Notes under the pieces: model-generated
What the model saw: the letters and a program-made list of their open reading frames with translations, nothing else
Told to the model about the DNA's origin: nothing
Databases searched by the model: none
Source of the DNA: Dimargaris cristalligena
Taxonomy: Eukaryota; Kickxellomycota; Dimargaritomycetes; Dimargaritales; Dimargaritaceae
Length of the DNA: 40,212 bases
NCBI GenBank assembly: GCA_027576995.1
Contig: JANBQC010000234.1
Span: 1-40,212 of the forward strand
Direction: 5' to 3'
Translations under genes and position numbers: made by a program
Shown: one piece after another, positions 8,848 through 21,768 of the stretch
Position numbering within the stretch: the first letter of the stretch is position 1
How the letters are laid out: every line of letters begins with the position of its first letter

Positions 8848-9905
8848 TTCAAAATTCAAAATTCCATTAAATATTAGGCTATATTATAAGCTCAGAAAAA
8901 GTGATAATAAGACCTTAGAGATAATCTAAAATATTTATGGGGATAGTGCTGTAACTCCTAAAACTGGTTTCTGTTAGTTTGTGAGCTTTAAAGAAGGTCA
9001 GGAATAGATTAAGGATAACCCCCACTTAGGATGCCCAGAGGAAGGGTGCAGTAAGTATCATATCCAAATGGTTGCTAATATCCTGAAAACTGACCAGTAG
9101 ATAACCACCCCATTACTTTAGGGAATGCCTAAAATACCTAGGTCCATTATTAACAGGGTTCTGATTAAGGATTTGCATCTGAAAAAGATATTCACTTAGT
9201 TTATCCCCCACAAACTAACTAGTAACCAAATGATTCCCAGAGTGGACTATAGCTTGGACATGCAGAAAATGGGTAATAGTGACTAAAACTTTACCAGAAG
9301 TATTGTTATTGGTAATGAGACTTGGTACTTCTAATTAGAGCTATCAGAAAAATGTGAAAACTTTGAGTGAGTAGGTACTGGAGATCCAAGACTGAAGAAA
9401 TCACACCTTCAGCTGAGCCAAATCAAGGCTTTACTCACTGTTTTCTTTGACTCCAAGGGGATTATCCATTAGGGATTTACTCCCTAAGGCTAAACAGTCA
9501 CTAGTTAGTACTACCTGGGAGTCTCAATATGCCTACTAGTAAGGATCAACTGTATATAGCCAAAGTACAAGAAGTAAGGATCCTGGAGTCTCCTCCATGA
9601 TAATGAACCTATACATAAGTGTAAAATTATCTGTACATATTTGGCTAAAAGAGGTGTAGTAGTACTTGAATACCCACTGCATTTACCAGATCTAGCCCCA
9701 GCTGACTTCTGGCTATTCCCAAAACTTAGGCTGGCTATAAAAGGGGAGCATTACAGCTCCTTACAGGACATTCAAGATACTGTGACTAACAGCCTAAAGG
9801 GCATCCCAAAGAATGAGTTTACAAGCTACTTATACTCATTATTTAGGTAATTCTAGTAGTATATTAGTGAAAAAGGATATTATTTAGAACAAATAATAAC
9901 ATAAG
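8848..9905 (+). pseudogene. Mariner (D34D-type) transposase pseudogene
   Basis: Almost the whole transposase can be followed through stops and frame changes. The N-terminal HTH region has IYGDSAV and FKEGQE. Next come a second helix-turn-helix ending in INRVLIKDLHLKK, the first catalytic motif as VIGNETW, then PRLKKSHLQLSQIKALLTVF, the second motif SLLHDNEPIH (about 9588-9617), and the third in PDLAPADFWLFPKLRLAIKG (9686-9745). The first catalytic Asp is now Asn; the second and third are retained. Many codons have become TAG or TAA (for example TGG to TAG at WF and KW positions). The 3' half from 9641 is still open for 69 codons. The element is dead. Terminal inverted repeats could not be fixed. 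Confidence 0.88.
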
Positions 9906-10270
9906 TAAAAATCTTGAACTGTTTTCATTTTAGAGCACCAGTAATAAAAATTTTGGGTCAGGCCGTGTACCTGTCATTGGCGTAGCCCATACAAAATCCG
10001 GGTGTGGGAGAGATATATCCCCTATATAGCCAATTATTAGGTTATTCTACAGCACAACCAATGCCCGAGTCAGTATTGTAGGAAACAGTGAAGTGCCTCT
10101 TTACATGGATGGCCAAGGTGCTTCTAACTGGAATTTAAACTGAATTGGGAAACCTATTGTTTTCAATGTGCTCTCTTCTTATTGTGTTGAATCCTATTTT
10201 CCAGGGTTTATTGTGCTCTTGATTGCCTTTGTGGGGCATTCTTCTTTTCATTTGTTTTTATTTACTCGCC
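9906..10270. other. Spacer and probable promoter of the GPATCH1-like gene
   Basis: CpG reappears at 9964, which probably marks the end of the mariner-associated decay. The rest is ordinary intergenic DNA with short TATATA-like stretches near 10010-10025. The hydrophobic translation directly upstream of ATG 10271 begins at a TTG and is not regarded as coding. Confidence 0.4.
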
Positions 10271-12715
10271 ATGGGCTCCCAATTTCGGCACAAGCGGAAA
10301 CACCAGGCCCATCGGCACGGGCGTGATTATGACGACAATGACGGTGATTCCGACGATGACCTTATTTCAATTGGAACTGGTTTCGATGAAGCCCCCTCGG
10401 GGTCGGGTCCCCAGCGAGGCTCGCGGAGAAACCGGGTGGGTCAATCGGACCCCTCCCTTCCCGTCGAAGACTATAAACCCCTTTGGCAGCAAGAGGCCCG
10501 GAATGAGAGTGGTGAACAGCGTTTCCACGGCGCCTTCACGGGTGGCTTTAGTGCTGGGTACTTTAATACCGCTGGCTCCAAAGAGGGCTGGGCCCCCAGT
10601 CAGTTCCATTCCTCCCGGGCCCTTAAAAAAAAGGTCCAAGCGGAACAGGCGTCCATTATTAGTCCCGCTGACCCTCGCAAACCGACTACCGATGGCAAAC
10701 TGCCGACCCCTATTCCCGGCCAACGCGTCGAAGACATCATGGACGAGGAAGACTTGGCGGATTTACACAGCAAGCAGAGCTCATTACCCAAAATTCGATC
10801 CCAGTTTGGCGCCCGAAAGGCCAACAAGAGAAAATCCAAAGTCAGTCAAGCCGGGAAAGGCCAACTCAGTTTTGATGTGGATGATGACTACGAAAATGAC
10901 GGGGTGGACGCCGGCTATTTCGGGGACGAACTGGAAATCGTTGTACCACGCAGTCGGGGTGACGGTTCCCTGGATCGGGGTATTAAAAATACTATTCCCA
11001 CCGCTCTGTCTGGTGGGGCCGCCGACGCTCGGACGCAGGCGAAATCCGGATTTCGATTCACCCGGGATATGAGAGGCCCTGGATCAGCAATAGTTGATAC
11101 AAAAGGTCTGGTTGATGCCATGGTGGGGCGGATTGCCTCGGAGTTAGACTCAGGTACCGATGAGCCATCCGCACCCCTTCCCATCGGTGTCCAGTTGCTG
11201 GCCAAAATTGGCTGGAATCGCCAAATTTCGAAACCACAGGCCCAGTCGGTAATGCTGAGTCACTCCCAACCTAACTTGAGTAATAGTGAAGCCAATCTAC
11301 CTAATGCAAGGCCAGGACACTGCAGAGACACCGGCGCAATTGCGAGTACGTCGGGTCCTCAGTTAGCATCTAGTGTAAGCACGAATCAGGAACCGACCAA
11401 TTCAGTACCTATCGCGATAACCGCTCCGCCCATCCAACGAGGCACGTTTCGTACGGTCATTGTAGATAGTGACGATGAAGATGGCGAGTCGCGCCATCAG
11501 CAGGTGCCGCCGACCCAACCAGTTTCTACTCGTCCATCGGTAACACTATCCCAGCCCGTGGCGCCTACTTCTACACCTGATCGGCTTACTATTGTTTCAT
11601 CTAATACGGTAGAAATTCCTTTGGGCTATGCCATTACGCACCGGCGGAAATACGGGCGGTGTCATGATGGGCTACCACCGCTTCAGGGATTTACTTTGAT
11701 AGACGAGCGACCTTCGCACGGTCATCGCCCGGATACCATTCAGCGTACATCTATTCCTAGTGACTTTATCCCAGGCCGTTACCTTGAAAGAATTCTTACA
11801 CTTCGCCTCCCAAAAGACGCACCATCCAAAACGACGCGTCGTGGTAAGCAGTCGTCCCAACCACAGAGATCTCACTCACCGTCGAAGCGAGCTGATGACA
11901 ATTGCCAAATCAGTGATTCTACATCTGTATTAACCTATTTATCCAGTAAGGCCCAGCAGCGATTAACCCACTATGCTGACCTGGCGGCCCAACGGCTTGC
12001 GAGCCCTGTACGTTCCAACAAAGCTACTCTCCCTTCCTGTCATTCCACCACTCAACGCCTTATTCAGAAGGCACGTATCGAATCGGCCGCGCGCAAGAGG
12101 TCCGATTCGACCGGTCCCACCTCGGCTTCCCCTGACACACCCCAAGGTCACCTGTCCGGCTTTGTCCGGGTTCAACAAGATAAGAGCATGGTCCGGCAAC
12201 CGGGATTATACCAACCGCCAACCAAATGGCCGGCTGGATTGTCCGAATCCCGGGGCTTATCGTCGACCAACCCCTCGCTTACCTCGGAAACGTCAGCGAC
12301 CAAGCAGGTACCGCTGCCCCCTAAGCTTTTGATTACCCAAACTCGGGGCGATCCTTGGTTTAAAGCAGCCATTGATGCGGCAGCAATGAAATTCTATGGT
12401 CCACTAACTCGCCGTGTTACCGCATTTTACCCCCACCCTCTACTTAGCCGCCGACTCAATCTTCCGCCATTGACTACTTCGACGGATTCGAGCAAATCCC
12501 GGCCTCCCACCCAATCGTCAACATGGCGAAATAAATGGGACTGGCCCGGGGAACAACCGGCCCACCCTAAGGTAGAGCAACCATCCGCTTCCCGAGATAA
12601 ATCGGAACAGCCCCCGAACGACTCGGCGGACGATGGTCTGATATTACCCTCTGAAGTGTCTTTGGAACCCAAGCCGCCTATGAGTTTATTCAAGTCCATT
12701 TTCGAAGACGTCTGA
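10271..12715 (+). CDS. GPATCH1: GPATCH1/TGH-like spliceosome-associated protein
   Basis: Single exon, 814 aa from ATG 10271. The open frame continues upstream only through non-ATG codons. Family landmarks in order are an acidic N-terminal segment; [17 protein letters not shown] and [10 protein letters not shown] (residues 84-114), the signature of the GPATCH1 N-terminal domain; [11 protein letters not shown] (155-165); a G-patch-like piece [12 protein letters not shown] (304-315); [11 protein letters not shown] (464-474); a basic Ser-rich middle; [18 protein letters not shown] and the C-terminal SLFKSIFED. Homologues (TGH in plants, GPATCH1 in animals) associate with late spliceosomes and help pre-mRNA splicing in the nucleus. 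The G-patch is eroded: after IGW the usual glycine-rich continuation is absent. The length is close to the family norm. Confidence 0.85.
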   Translation: MGSQFRHKRKHQAHRHGRDYDDNDGDSDDDLISIGTGFDEAPSGSGPQRGSRRNRVGQSDPSLPVEDYKPLWQQEARNESGEQRFHGAFTGGFSAGYFNTAGSKEGWAPSQFHSSRALKKKVQAEQASIISPADPRKPTTDGKLPTPIPGQRVEDIMDEEDLADLHSKQSSLPKIRSQFGARKANKRKSKVSQAGKGQLSFDVDDDYENDGVDAGYFGDELEIVVPRSRGDGSLDRGIKNTIPTALSGGAADARTQAKSGFRFTRDMRGPGSAIVDTKGLVDAMVGRIASELDSGTDEPSAPLPIGVQLLAKIGWNRQISKPQAQSVMLSHSQPNLSNSEANLPNARPGHCRDTGAIASTSGPQLASSVSTNQEPTNSVPIAITAPPIQRGTFRTVIVDSDDEDGESRHQQVPPTQPVSTRPSVTLSQPVAPTSTPDRLTIVSSNTVEIPLGYAITHRRKYGRCHDGLPPLQGFTLIDERPSHGHRPDTIQRTSIPSDFIPGRYLERILTLRLPKDAPSKTTRRGKQSSQPQRSHSPSKRADDNCQISDSTSVLTYLSSKAQQRLTHYADLAAQRLASPVRSNKATLPSCHSTTQRLIQKARIESAARKRSDSTGPTSASPDTPQGHLSGFVRVQQDKSMVRQPGLYQPPTKWPAGLSESRGLSSTNPSLTSETSATKQVPLPPKLLITQTRGDPWFKAAIDAAAMKFYGPLTRRVTAFYPHPLLSRRLNLPPLTTSTDSSKSRPPTQSSTWRNKWDWPGEQPAHPKVEQPSASRDKSEQPPNDSADDGLILPSEVSLEPKPPMSLFKSIFEDV

Positions 12716-13274
12716 TTACCCATGGGTTTTGAATCAACCTTGTACCTCGGCTTAAAGGATTTGGGGCCATTGTTTATTTTTTTTTTAAAAAAAAATACCC
12801 TCTTCTGAGCTTCAAAGTCAACCAACTAATTTATTATTGAAATGTACATAAACAGAATCCTGAAGGTTTTTATGGGCTGGCGCGGTATAACTAATCATAG
12901 ACGGTATTGTAAATAGTAGTGAACGATTTGAAACGGTACTGGGTGAATATTGCATCAAATGTCCTGTAGAGTTTGCCATATGTTGAGCAAGGGTTTAACC
13001 GGCGGCTGGGGGGACGTGTGTGCCGACTTGGGTGATTGACTGGCCTTCACGGACTGCAGGTTTTTAAAAATAGGTATATAAATGTATTCATATAATAGGC
13101 ATGGTTAGGATTAGCCAAATACGTTAAAAACGCGGAGTGGGGAATACAGGGACACGTGTGCAAAAATAAATATATTCCTAGTACGACTGTCCTGACTTTG
13201 CTGTGTATACACTGGTAGATACCCAACCCCCCATTCGTTGTTCGGGGGGAGAGGGGGCTGGTGGCGTAGAAGGA
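12716..13274. other. Convergent intergenic region (GPATCH1-like / MED7)
   Basis: This is the shared 3' flank of two converging genes. It contains the T10A9 block at 12777-12795 and otherwise AT-rich sequence with no ORF of note. If the last MED7 intron uses an alternative acceptor, the MED7 C-terminus would extend down into about 13160-13280. Confidence 0.5.
12777..12795. repeat. T10A9 perfect inverted homopolymer between convergent genes
   Basis: Ten T are followed directly by nine A, about 60 bp after the GPATCH1-like stop codon. It may aid 3'-end formation for both converging transcripts or form a nucleosome-free spot. The role is inferred only from its position. Confidence 0.6.
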
Positions 13275-14737
13275 CTATAATGTATCTGCCTACGATTGAG
13301 TTAGGGTCATGTATCTAAAAGATGCTACTTACCATTTCGGTGTCAAGGATCGCTTGAATATCCCGGAGTTGATTTTGAATCGTTGTTGATTGCCCAGTTA
13401 AATCATTCTGAATTTTTGTACATTCGCTGTTTATCGTAGATTCGACGAGGTGGGAGTCAATTGGAATTAATGGGTATAGGGGACTTACTAAATAAGCGAA
13501 GAATGCGGCGTCATTTGATTCGGTCGGTAAAAATATACTAGTAGCTGTTAAGAGGGGGTGGTTGAAATATCAGCTTACCTGGTCAACTCATCAGCAAAAT
13601 GTCTACGGCGATTGGCCTGGTCAGTCATCACAAGCTTAAGTGTTTCTCGAGCCTAGGTAAGAGCCATATAATGTAGAGACCGCACGGTAGATGATAGCGG
13701 GAATTAATCTTAGAGTTTAGAGAACTGTAGTAAACCGCTGTATACTGTTGGGGATGGTCAAATATAGGGGAGGCTAGTATGGTTGAAGGTTACATACCTG
13801 ATAGGGGCGGTATTCGTTGATCAGGTGGTGCATATTGATAAGAAGCAAGCGAATGTCGTCAATTTCGGAATCGGCCTGTGATATAGTCAGATGAAAATCA
13901 AGGCATGATTAAGGTAAAGCAGTCAGTAGTCAAGGTGGAGGAAGGAGTGATTAGACCAGGTATGCTATACGTGTGAGTGTGTCCAAATAACAGTAGTGAA
14001 GGTTACAGAGTCAATAGCAAGTAGACATTCGGCCATACGGACAAATAGACATCGTAGTGTATCCGGGCACAGTGTAATACTTTACCTCGGCTGGCATGGT
14101 TGATAGAGTATCAATGAGATCGAGGTACTTAAATATAAGGGAGTTATTGAGTTTCCGGAGTTCTTTTACACGGTCTGTAGGGGGCCAGAATCGTTAGAAA
14201 ATACGTTAAAGGTTAGAAAATACCGCGGACTATAACTCAACCAGTAGAACCGGGGAGTTGGGGATGTCGCTGAATGCGGAGATACGAATTAAATGTACAA
14301 GTCAGCTATCACTTACTGAAGTTATCTGTGGGGTATAGTTGTTCTACGTCCTGTTCGGCCAAAGATGGTAAAGCATCGTTGGTCTAGTTTCCGGGTAGGG
14401 AAGCAATACATTTATAGTGTACACAAATATGACTTAATACAATAGCTTGGGTAAGAGGTGGCATGCCCGGCTGCTGGGATTGGGCCAAATACGTGGGGTT
14501 AATATATTAGAGTAAGTGACCTACCAGCCACCGTTTGCCAAACATATAATAATCGTTTTCCGACGGAATGGTGGGGGGTTCGAGGAATTGAAGGTCTGCG
14601 GGAACGGGTACGTCGGGGTTATTGCTCTTTAGTTCCTTGAATCGCTTTAAGTTGGCGGAGGTAAACTGTTTAAAATATTCCGGCGGCGGCGGAAATGCCG
14701 TGTCCATTTGCTGGTGACCCGCGTTGGTATCGGCCAT
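13275..14737 (-). CDS. MED7: Mediator complex subunit 7, seven exons
   Basis: Deduced exons (minus): 14737-14525, 14383-14317, 14174-14086, 13875-13798, 13652-13579, 13426-13333 and a tiny last exon 13289-13275. All introns are GT-AG, the phases agree, and the product is about 209 aa (yeast and human Med7 are 222 and 233). Landmarks are FPPPPEYFKQFTSANLKRFK and LQFLEPP at the N-terminus, YYMFGKRW, LPSLAEQDVEQLYP, a helical RVKELRKLNNSLIFKYLDLI, then INMHHLINEYRPYQARETL, the family signature, and a coiled-coil tail. Med7 pairs with Med21 and Med31 in the Mediator middle module, bridging activators and RNA polymerase II. The last exon is the weakest part; an acceptor 8 nt further on would give a longer tail. 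The gene is divergent from the proteasome gene. Confidence 0.9.
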
Positions 14738-17049
<2,312 letters not shown>

Positions 17050-17549
17050 AGGCGAATACTGAGATTATTCTTGATTGGCCATTGAACTATTTTCCCTCCC
17101 AGAGAACCTGCTGTTACGCTACTAAACGGGGACCTCCTCACTGATCAGCTACATTTTCCTCCGCAATTTTCCACCTCTTTTCTCTTCCGACCCATCCCTA
17201 CTGCTGCCTCATTTACTGTTGTATTTTTCCCTACCATCCGGGCACTTTGCCATAATCCCAACGTGGCAGACCCCGGGTACTCAACTAACCACCTCTGATC
17301 GGTGTAGTTGTGATAATTCTTTTAAATCCGCAATATTTTATAAACGTTCACTGGTATTCCGTAGCACCCGGCTTTGGCCCTATCTAGCAACCAGTTTAAT
17401 AAGATGAATTGAGCTATGGCTAGCAGAGGTTGGTACCATCCGGTCGATGGTTATACCTTCAGATGGTTGACCCAAACAAAAAATAGAAGGGTTACGTATA
17501 GGAATAATGGGAATTGATCATGGTGGCATTTGAGAATAAGTGGGTACCC
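17050..17549. other. Convergent intergenic region (proteasome alpha4 / Nup42-like)
   Basis: Some 500 bp hold the 3' flanks of two converging genes. A plus ORF of 62 codons (17219-17407) has no ATG-supported homology and is not considered a gene. Confidence 0.5.
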
Positions 17550-18844
17550 CTATACGCGGAATTGCAATGGTGGCTCAAATTCCGGGATCAGGCCCAGGAC
17601 AAATTCAGGCGCCGAAAAGGCTTTGATCTCCTCGGGCGTATAGTCGTGGGGCGGGGCCCTACTTCGGGTCATGGGTTGGTCGGAATTGGTATTAACTGCG
17701 GCTGGGGCCGGATTAGCGTATGCTGCAAAACCCCCGTTCGACACGGGGTTAGGTTGCCCACAGACGTTTGCCGGAGGGGCCGTTTGAAACGTACCACAGG
17801 GGACAGGTGGGCCGAATCCAGGACCAGGCGGTAGGGCAAAATTCCCGGTGAATGCGTTATTAACGGGAGGGGGGGCGGGATTGCCAAAAGCACCAAAGGC
17901 CGACGACGCCCCTAGGGCATTGTTGGGCGGACCACTATTATTAACAAACCCGGGTCCGGTGGAAGTTGACGGACCAAAGGGGGCAGGGGGTTGGCCAAAC
18001 GCCGAGCCCATACTCGTACCGCCCGGTTGGAGTCTTTTGAACTCGGCCGTGGCGGTTTCCAAGGCCTTCGGGATATCATTACGAATTTTCTGGACGTCAT
18101 TATTTACGGCGTTTTTCAGTTTACGCATTTGGGATTCATAGGCGGAAGTGTTACGCGAATTCCGCAAGGCGGTGTAATACATGACGCGGGCCTCATCCAT
18201 ACTGAAGTCCCTATTCTTGATCAGGTTGGGGTAGCCTTTGTCGGGCCCGTAGCAAGTAAGTGGCCACATCTTAGTATAGGTAGTCATATCCGCCCGAATA
18301 CTTTCGCAGGTCATACCAGTGGTCGTCGTAGTTGGATTGGGATCATTGGATGGGCCGGTGGAGTTATTGCGATTGCTATTGCTATTGTTATTGTTACTGG
18401 AATTCCAAGTGTTGTTACTACTGTCAAGGATTGCGTATTGGTTACTGCCGCCACCGATGGGGCGCCTGCTAGAACCGACGATAGTGGTGGCATTGGCTTT
18501 TAAAATGGAGGAAGGAATTGTTGGGTAGACGACAACACCTGGTTAATGACAAAATGTGGCGGCTGGGCTATGTGCCTTTAATCAATCGTACCGGCATATT
18601 AGATGGAAGCAACCTTCCATAGTATACCAGCTATGGGTGTTACCAACTAGGTTAGCGGTGTTTTTTTTTAAAGGGGAGGAAGGCTGGCTTCAGTATATCA
18701 GCTAGCCAGGTGTTAACCTGACATTTGAGGGTGAAAGGTATACTTACATTGTCTGGATTTGTCGCCGGGCTCCAGCGTGTGTTTAAATTTACACTTAGCG
18801 CCAAAAGTGCAATTGCCTTTTTGGAAGAACCGGCATATGGTCAT
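17550..18844 (-). CDS. NUP42: Nup42/NUPL2-like CCCH zinc-finger FG nucleoporin, two exons
   Basis: Exon 1 is 18844-18748 and exon 2 is 18496-17550, separated by a 251-bp GT-AG intron, giving 347 aa. The first exon encodes MTICRFFQKGNCTFGAKCKF, a C-x7-C-x5-C-x3-H zinc finger (C4, C12, C18, H22) at the very N-terminus as in NUPL2/Nup42. Next come an Asn/Ser-rich linker, a conserved helical region around KNRDFSMDEARVMYYTALRN and a coiled segment. A Pro/Gly/Ala-rich stretch with about five FG dipeptides follows. The C-terminal YTPEEIKAFSAPEFVLGLIP matches the family's Gle1-binding tail. Family members sit on the cytoplasmic side of the nuclear pore and stimulate the Gle1/Dbp5 step of mRNA export. 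FG content is low compared with yeast Nup42. Confidence 0.88.
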
Positions 18845-21768
18845 GTTTAAAAGTAGGGTGGTTACTGTAAGAGTGTTGGTACGAAACCCCGGATGACTGC
18901 GCGACCGAGATTTAGGCGGAGGGGACTGAGAATGAAGAAGGTGGTACGTTAGAGTGGGCTAATGGAGAAACTTTAGTGGGAGTTGCGAATTTAAAAAGAA
19001 GAGAAAAAAAAACCAGAATGCGAGGAGTTTATGACAAGAGAAACACAAAAGTGGGGGAATGGTGTGGGTTTGATTACCAGAGATACAATACAATAGTTGT
19101 TTGATGGTTTAGTCACCAAGGGATTCCAAGAAAACCAAAAGAGGGAGAAGTAAACGTATTAAAGTCTGGGTGAATGAGGTTTGGCGTAAGGAGAACTGGG
19201 CCACTTTATATTGCCATAAATCCCTCTCTACCCTTTAAATTTCTCTACTTATGGACACCCCTCATAATTTCGTACCAAAGGCAACCCCCCGTGGCATATT
19301 TAGTACCGGAACCATCATGATGCCCTTCCGCCTTGATGGGCGGCGTGTTCACATACTAGCCGTGCATTTTTTTCGTGCAGTTTACGGAAGAATAAGCCCA
19401 ACCTAGTATTGAAAAATAGGAGTTTTGGAATAAGGATTGTAGGAACTGGAAGGATCCGGGGTTTTGAAGATGTCCATCACCTTTAATTCACGAGCTCTAG
19501 GAAGGCCTCACGGATAGTTGATGTGGCCCAGTGGAGCTGAGTCTTGAATATGGTGCCTTTATATTACACACCACAGCCCCCAGCTACTTCGGTAACATCA
19601 GAAATATCGGCCTTATTATGGTTGAAATGCACAAATGAAACCATATGGGTGAACTTCAACGCAACTGTATAAGATTTTACACCATATATATATGGGAGAA
19701 TATGTGGGAGAATGACTTTTGACCAGTAATATTTACCTCATCAAATGGATTTTTCATTATACAGCCTGGATGAACTCCTGCCATATGTATTGTAGTCGTG
19801 TATTTATGAACCTGATGGAAACGATCGATTCGGAAAGTTAGAAGAAATATGCTGATGAATGGGAGTGGCCTAGAGTGGAAGTGTGATTGATCTAGTGGGT
19901 GGAGAATTGGGACGGTTATAAAGCAACCATACCAACACTATAGCAGTTCCTTGATCCAGAAGACGGGCGTAATTGGTTAGCCCGCGACTATGAAGTTATA
20001 CTAATGGCCAGACTCCGCCCTGGCAGAGTGCCCAGGTATGAACCGCATGAAAATTCGACCTTATCATCCCGCCGAAATATGCGTACAAGCCCATTCGAGT
20101 GGCCAGTGCCATCATATACCCCTTCGAAAGCGATGGTTGGCTGAAGGTTCTTCGCAGAACAGGGGTAGTATTGGCATTTCTGGTACTAACTGTGCTATTG
20201 TCACATCTATATTTTACCCAAGACTCTTGGTGGCAGTAAACGGTCCGTATAGTGATGGATCACCATTATCTGGGTAGATTCGGTACCTGAGAGACGTGGC
20301 TTACATCCCCTCTGGCCCATTATATATATAGCGGTGCTTCCATTCCTCCATTAGTGTACTACAGCAACTTCATACCAATTGCTGGTCGGTCACTCTTTAG
20401 TCGAATTCACCTGACTAGATTAGAGCACTTGTTAGAAAGTGACCGCCTTGACTACGTGACCTGGTCGGCCATTCCAGGGGAGCATTTCCTTATTCCAGTC
20501 TACTACGTATAGCAACCTAGCCAAGTGACCTCTATTATATTGGCACTGTTCTTCGGTTTTGCCTTGGAGGATTCAACCAGACTGACCAAAGCCGCTCACC
20601 CGCATGTCCGCTGACATGATCATCCTTACCTGGTACTCTCAGGGTAGCGGAACCCCCTGCGGCTTATCTGCGGTGAGCAATGAGGGACAGTAAAAATAGG
20701 ACGTGCTTCTTAAGGGGAAGTTATAGATGTGTTTTCAATTAATACTAATAAAATATTGGGCTTCTATTTCTACCAGGGGCACACTGGTCTGCGCTGAATT
20801 AGCCCAACATGCTGCTTTCCCCTGCTACAGCCTCAAATGCACGCTTTCTGGATCAGGAAGGACGCGTTCATTATACCTGACCACCTCTCCTTTGAAATAT
20901 CGCTTAGGTCACATTGTGGTTGGGAGAGCCAATGGGCGGGTTGGGTATAGGTAATGGTCAGCTGAATTATAAAACCGTAATACTACGTGTACCAATTTAT
21001 CAACCCAATTGGGGGTTCTTGATGGAGCCGCCGATACGCCTACTATTTTATTGACTAGCCGGACCCAGTGACCGTGACTACCGAAAAGGGATTGCCAACC
21101 AATGGGTGGGTAAAATAGGGTATCCCCAACTAGTCGGTAGGCCTCTAGGGCCGACCTCGTCGGTTACAGGATGATATAGCCCAATTGCATTGTTTCTAAC
21201 CGGGGCGCCGGTGCCTCCAAAAACAGAAGGCATACTTTTCTATAACAACCACACCCTGCTCTAGAAGAAAAGACCAGCTGCCTTATTTGGGGGGCGGCCT
21301 TTTGAATTGCCAGCCATATATTGGCTACCTAGGCCCGCTAAGCTTTCCAATACGAGCTGCTTCTACATGTGACCACTTTTTATATTAGGGGCCTCCTCCC
21401 ACCGACCACCACGGTGGGAAATCCCCCAATTGGGATTTCTGCGCTCTTCCATTTAGAGTAATCACCACAACCATTGTGCTGAGATGCCTTACATGTGAAT
21501 ACGAATATTCAACTGGCTCCAGCCCACCAAACTGGTCCGTCTATAATAACCTAATCCGGCGGCCACAGCCCCCCCCATGCAGCTGATGTATATATATATA
21601 TATATGTAACTTCCTTCGCTCGCTCCCAGAGGTCTGTTATTTCCAAATTGCACCCTGTGGTTCTATCTCATTTTAAGTCTGTCCACCATCCCTATTGTTA
21701 TAAGTAATCGTTCTTTACCACCGACTTTTATTGAAATTTCCTTAGTGTACCCCGGAACCGCTATCACC
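18845..21768. other. Gene-free interval of about 2.9 kb
   Basis: No ORF with recognisable similarity, no tRNA and no transposon signature was found. Two plus ORFs of 79 and 75 codons (20038-20277, 20727-20954) look like chance frames. Base composition is intermediate and CpGs are present, so this is not the decayed repeat type seen at 6-10 kb. The left end is the promoter of the Nup42-like gene and the right end that of the ligase gene. Confidence 0.5.
21588..21605. repeat. (TA)n microsatellite in the ligase promoter
   Basis: A run of about nine TA units lies roughly 165 bp upstream of the ATG at 21769, in a position where it could act as an extended TATA-like element. The number of units is likely variable. 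Confidence 0.7.

Noticed and set aside
8740..9995. Candidate mariner terminal inverted repeats near 8750 and 9960
   Set aside because: Only short patchy similarity could be seen, and TA target duplications were not evident.
10223..10270. Hydrophobic N-terminal extension of the GPATCH1-like protein resembling a signal peptide
   Set aside because: It begins at a TTG, is not expected for a nuclear protein, and the ATG at 10271 starts a typical family N-terminus.
18311..18503. Overlapping frames of the Asn/Ser-rich stretch rich in Ile/Ala or Leu
   Set aside because: These are out-of-frame readings of the AAT/AGC repeats in the Nup42-like exon 2.
20560..20600. Possible reverse-strand tRNA T-arm (GGTTGAATCC)
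   Set aside because: There is no matching acceptor, D-arm or anticodon stem around it.
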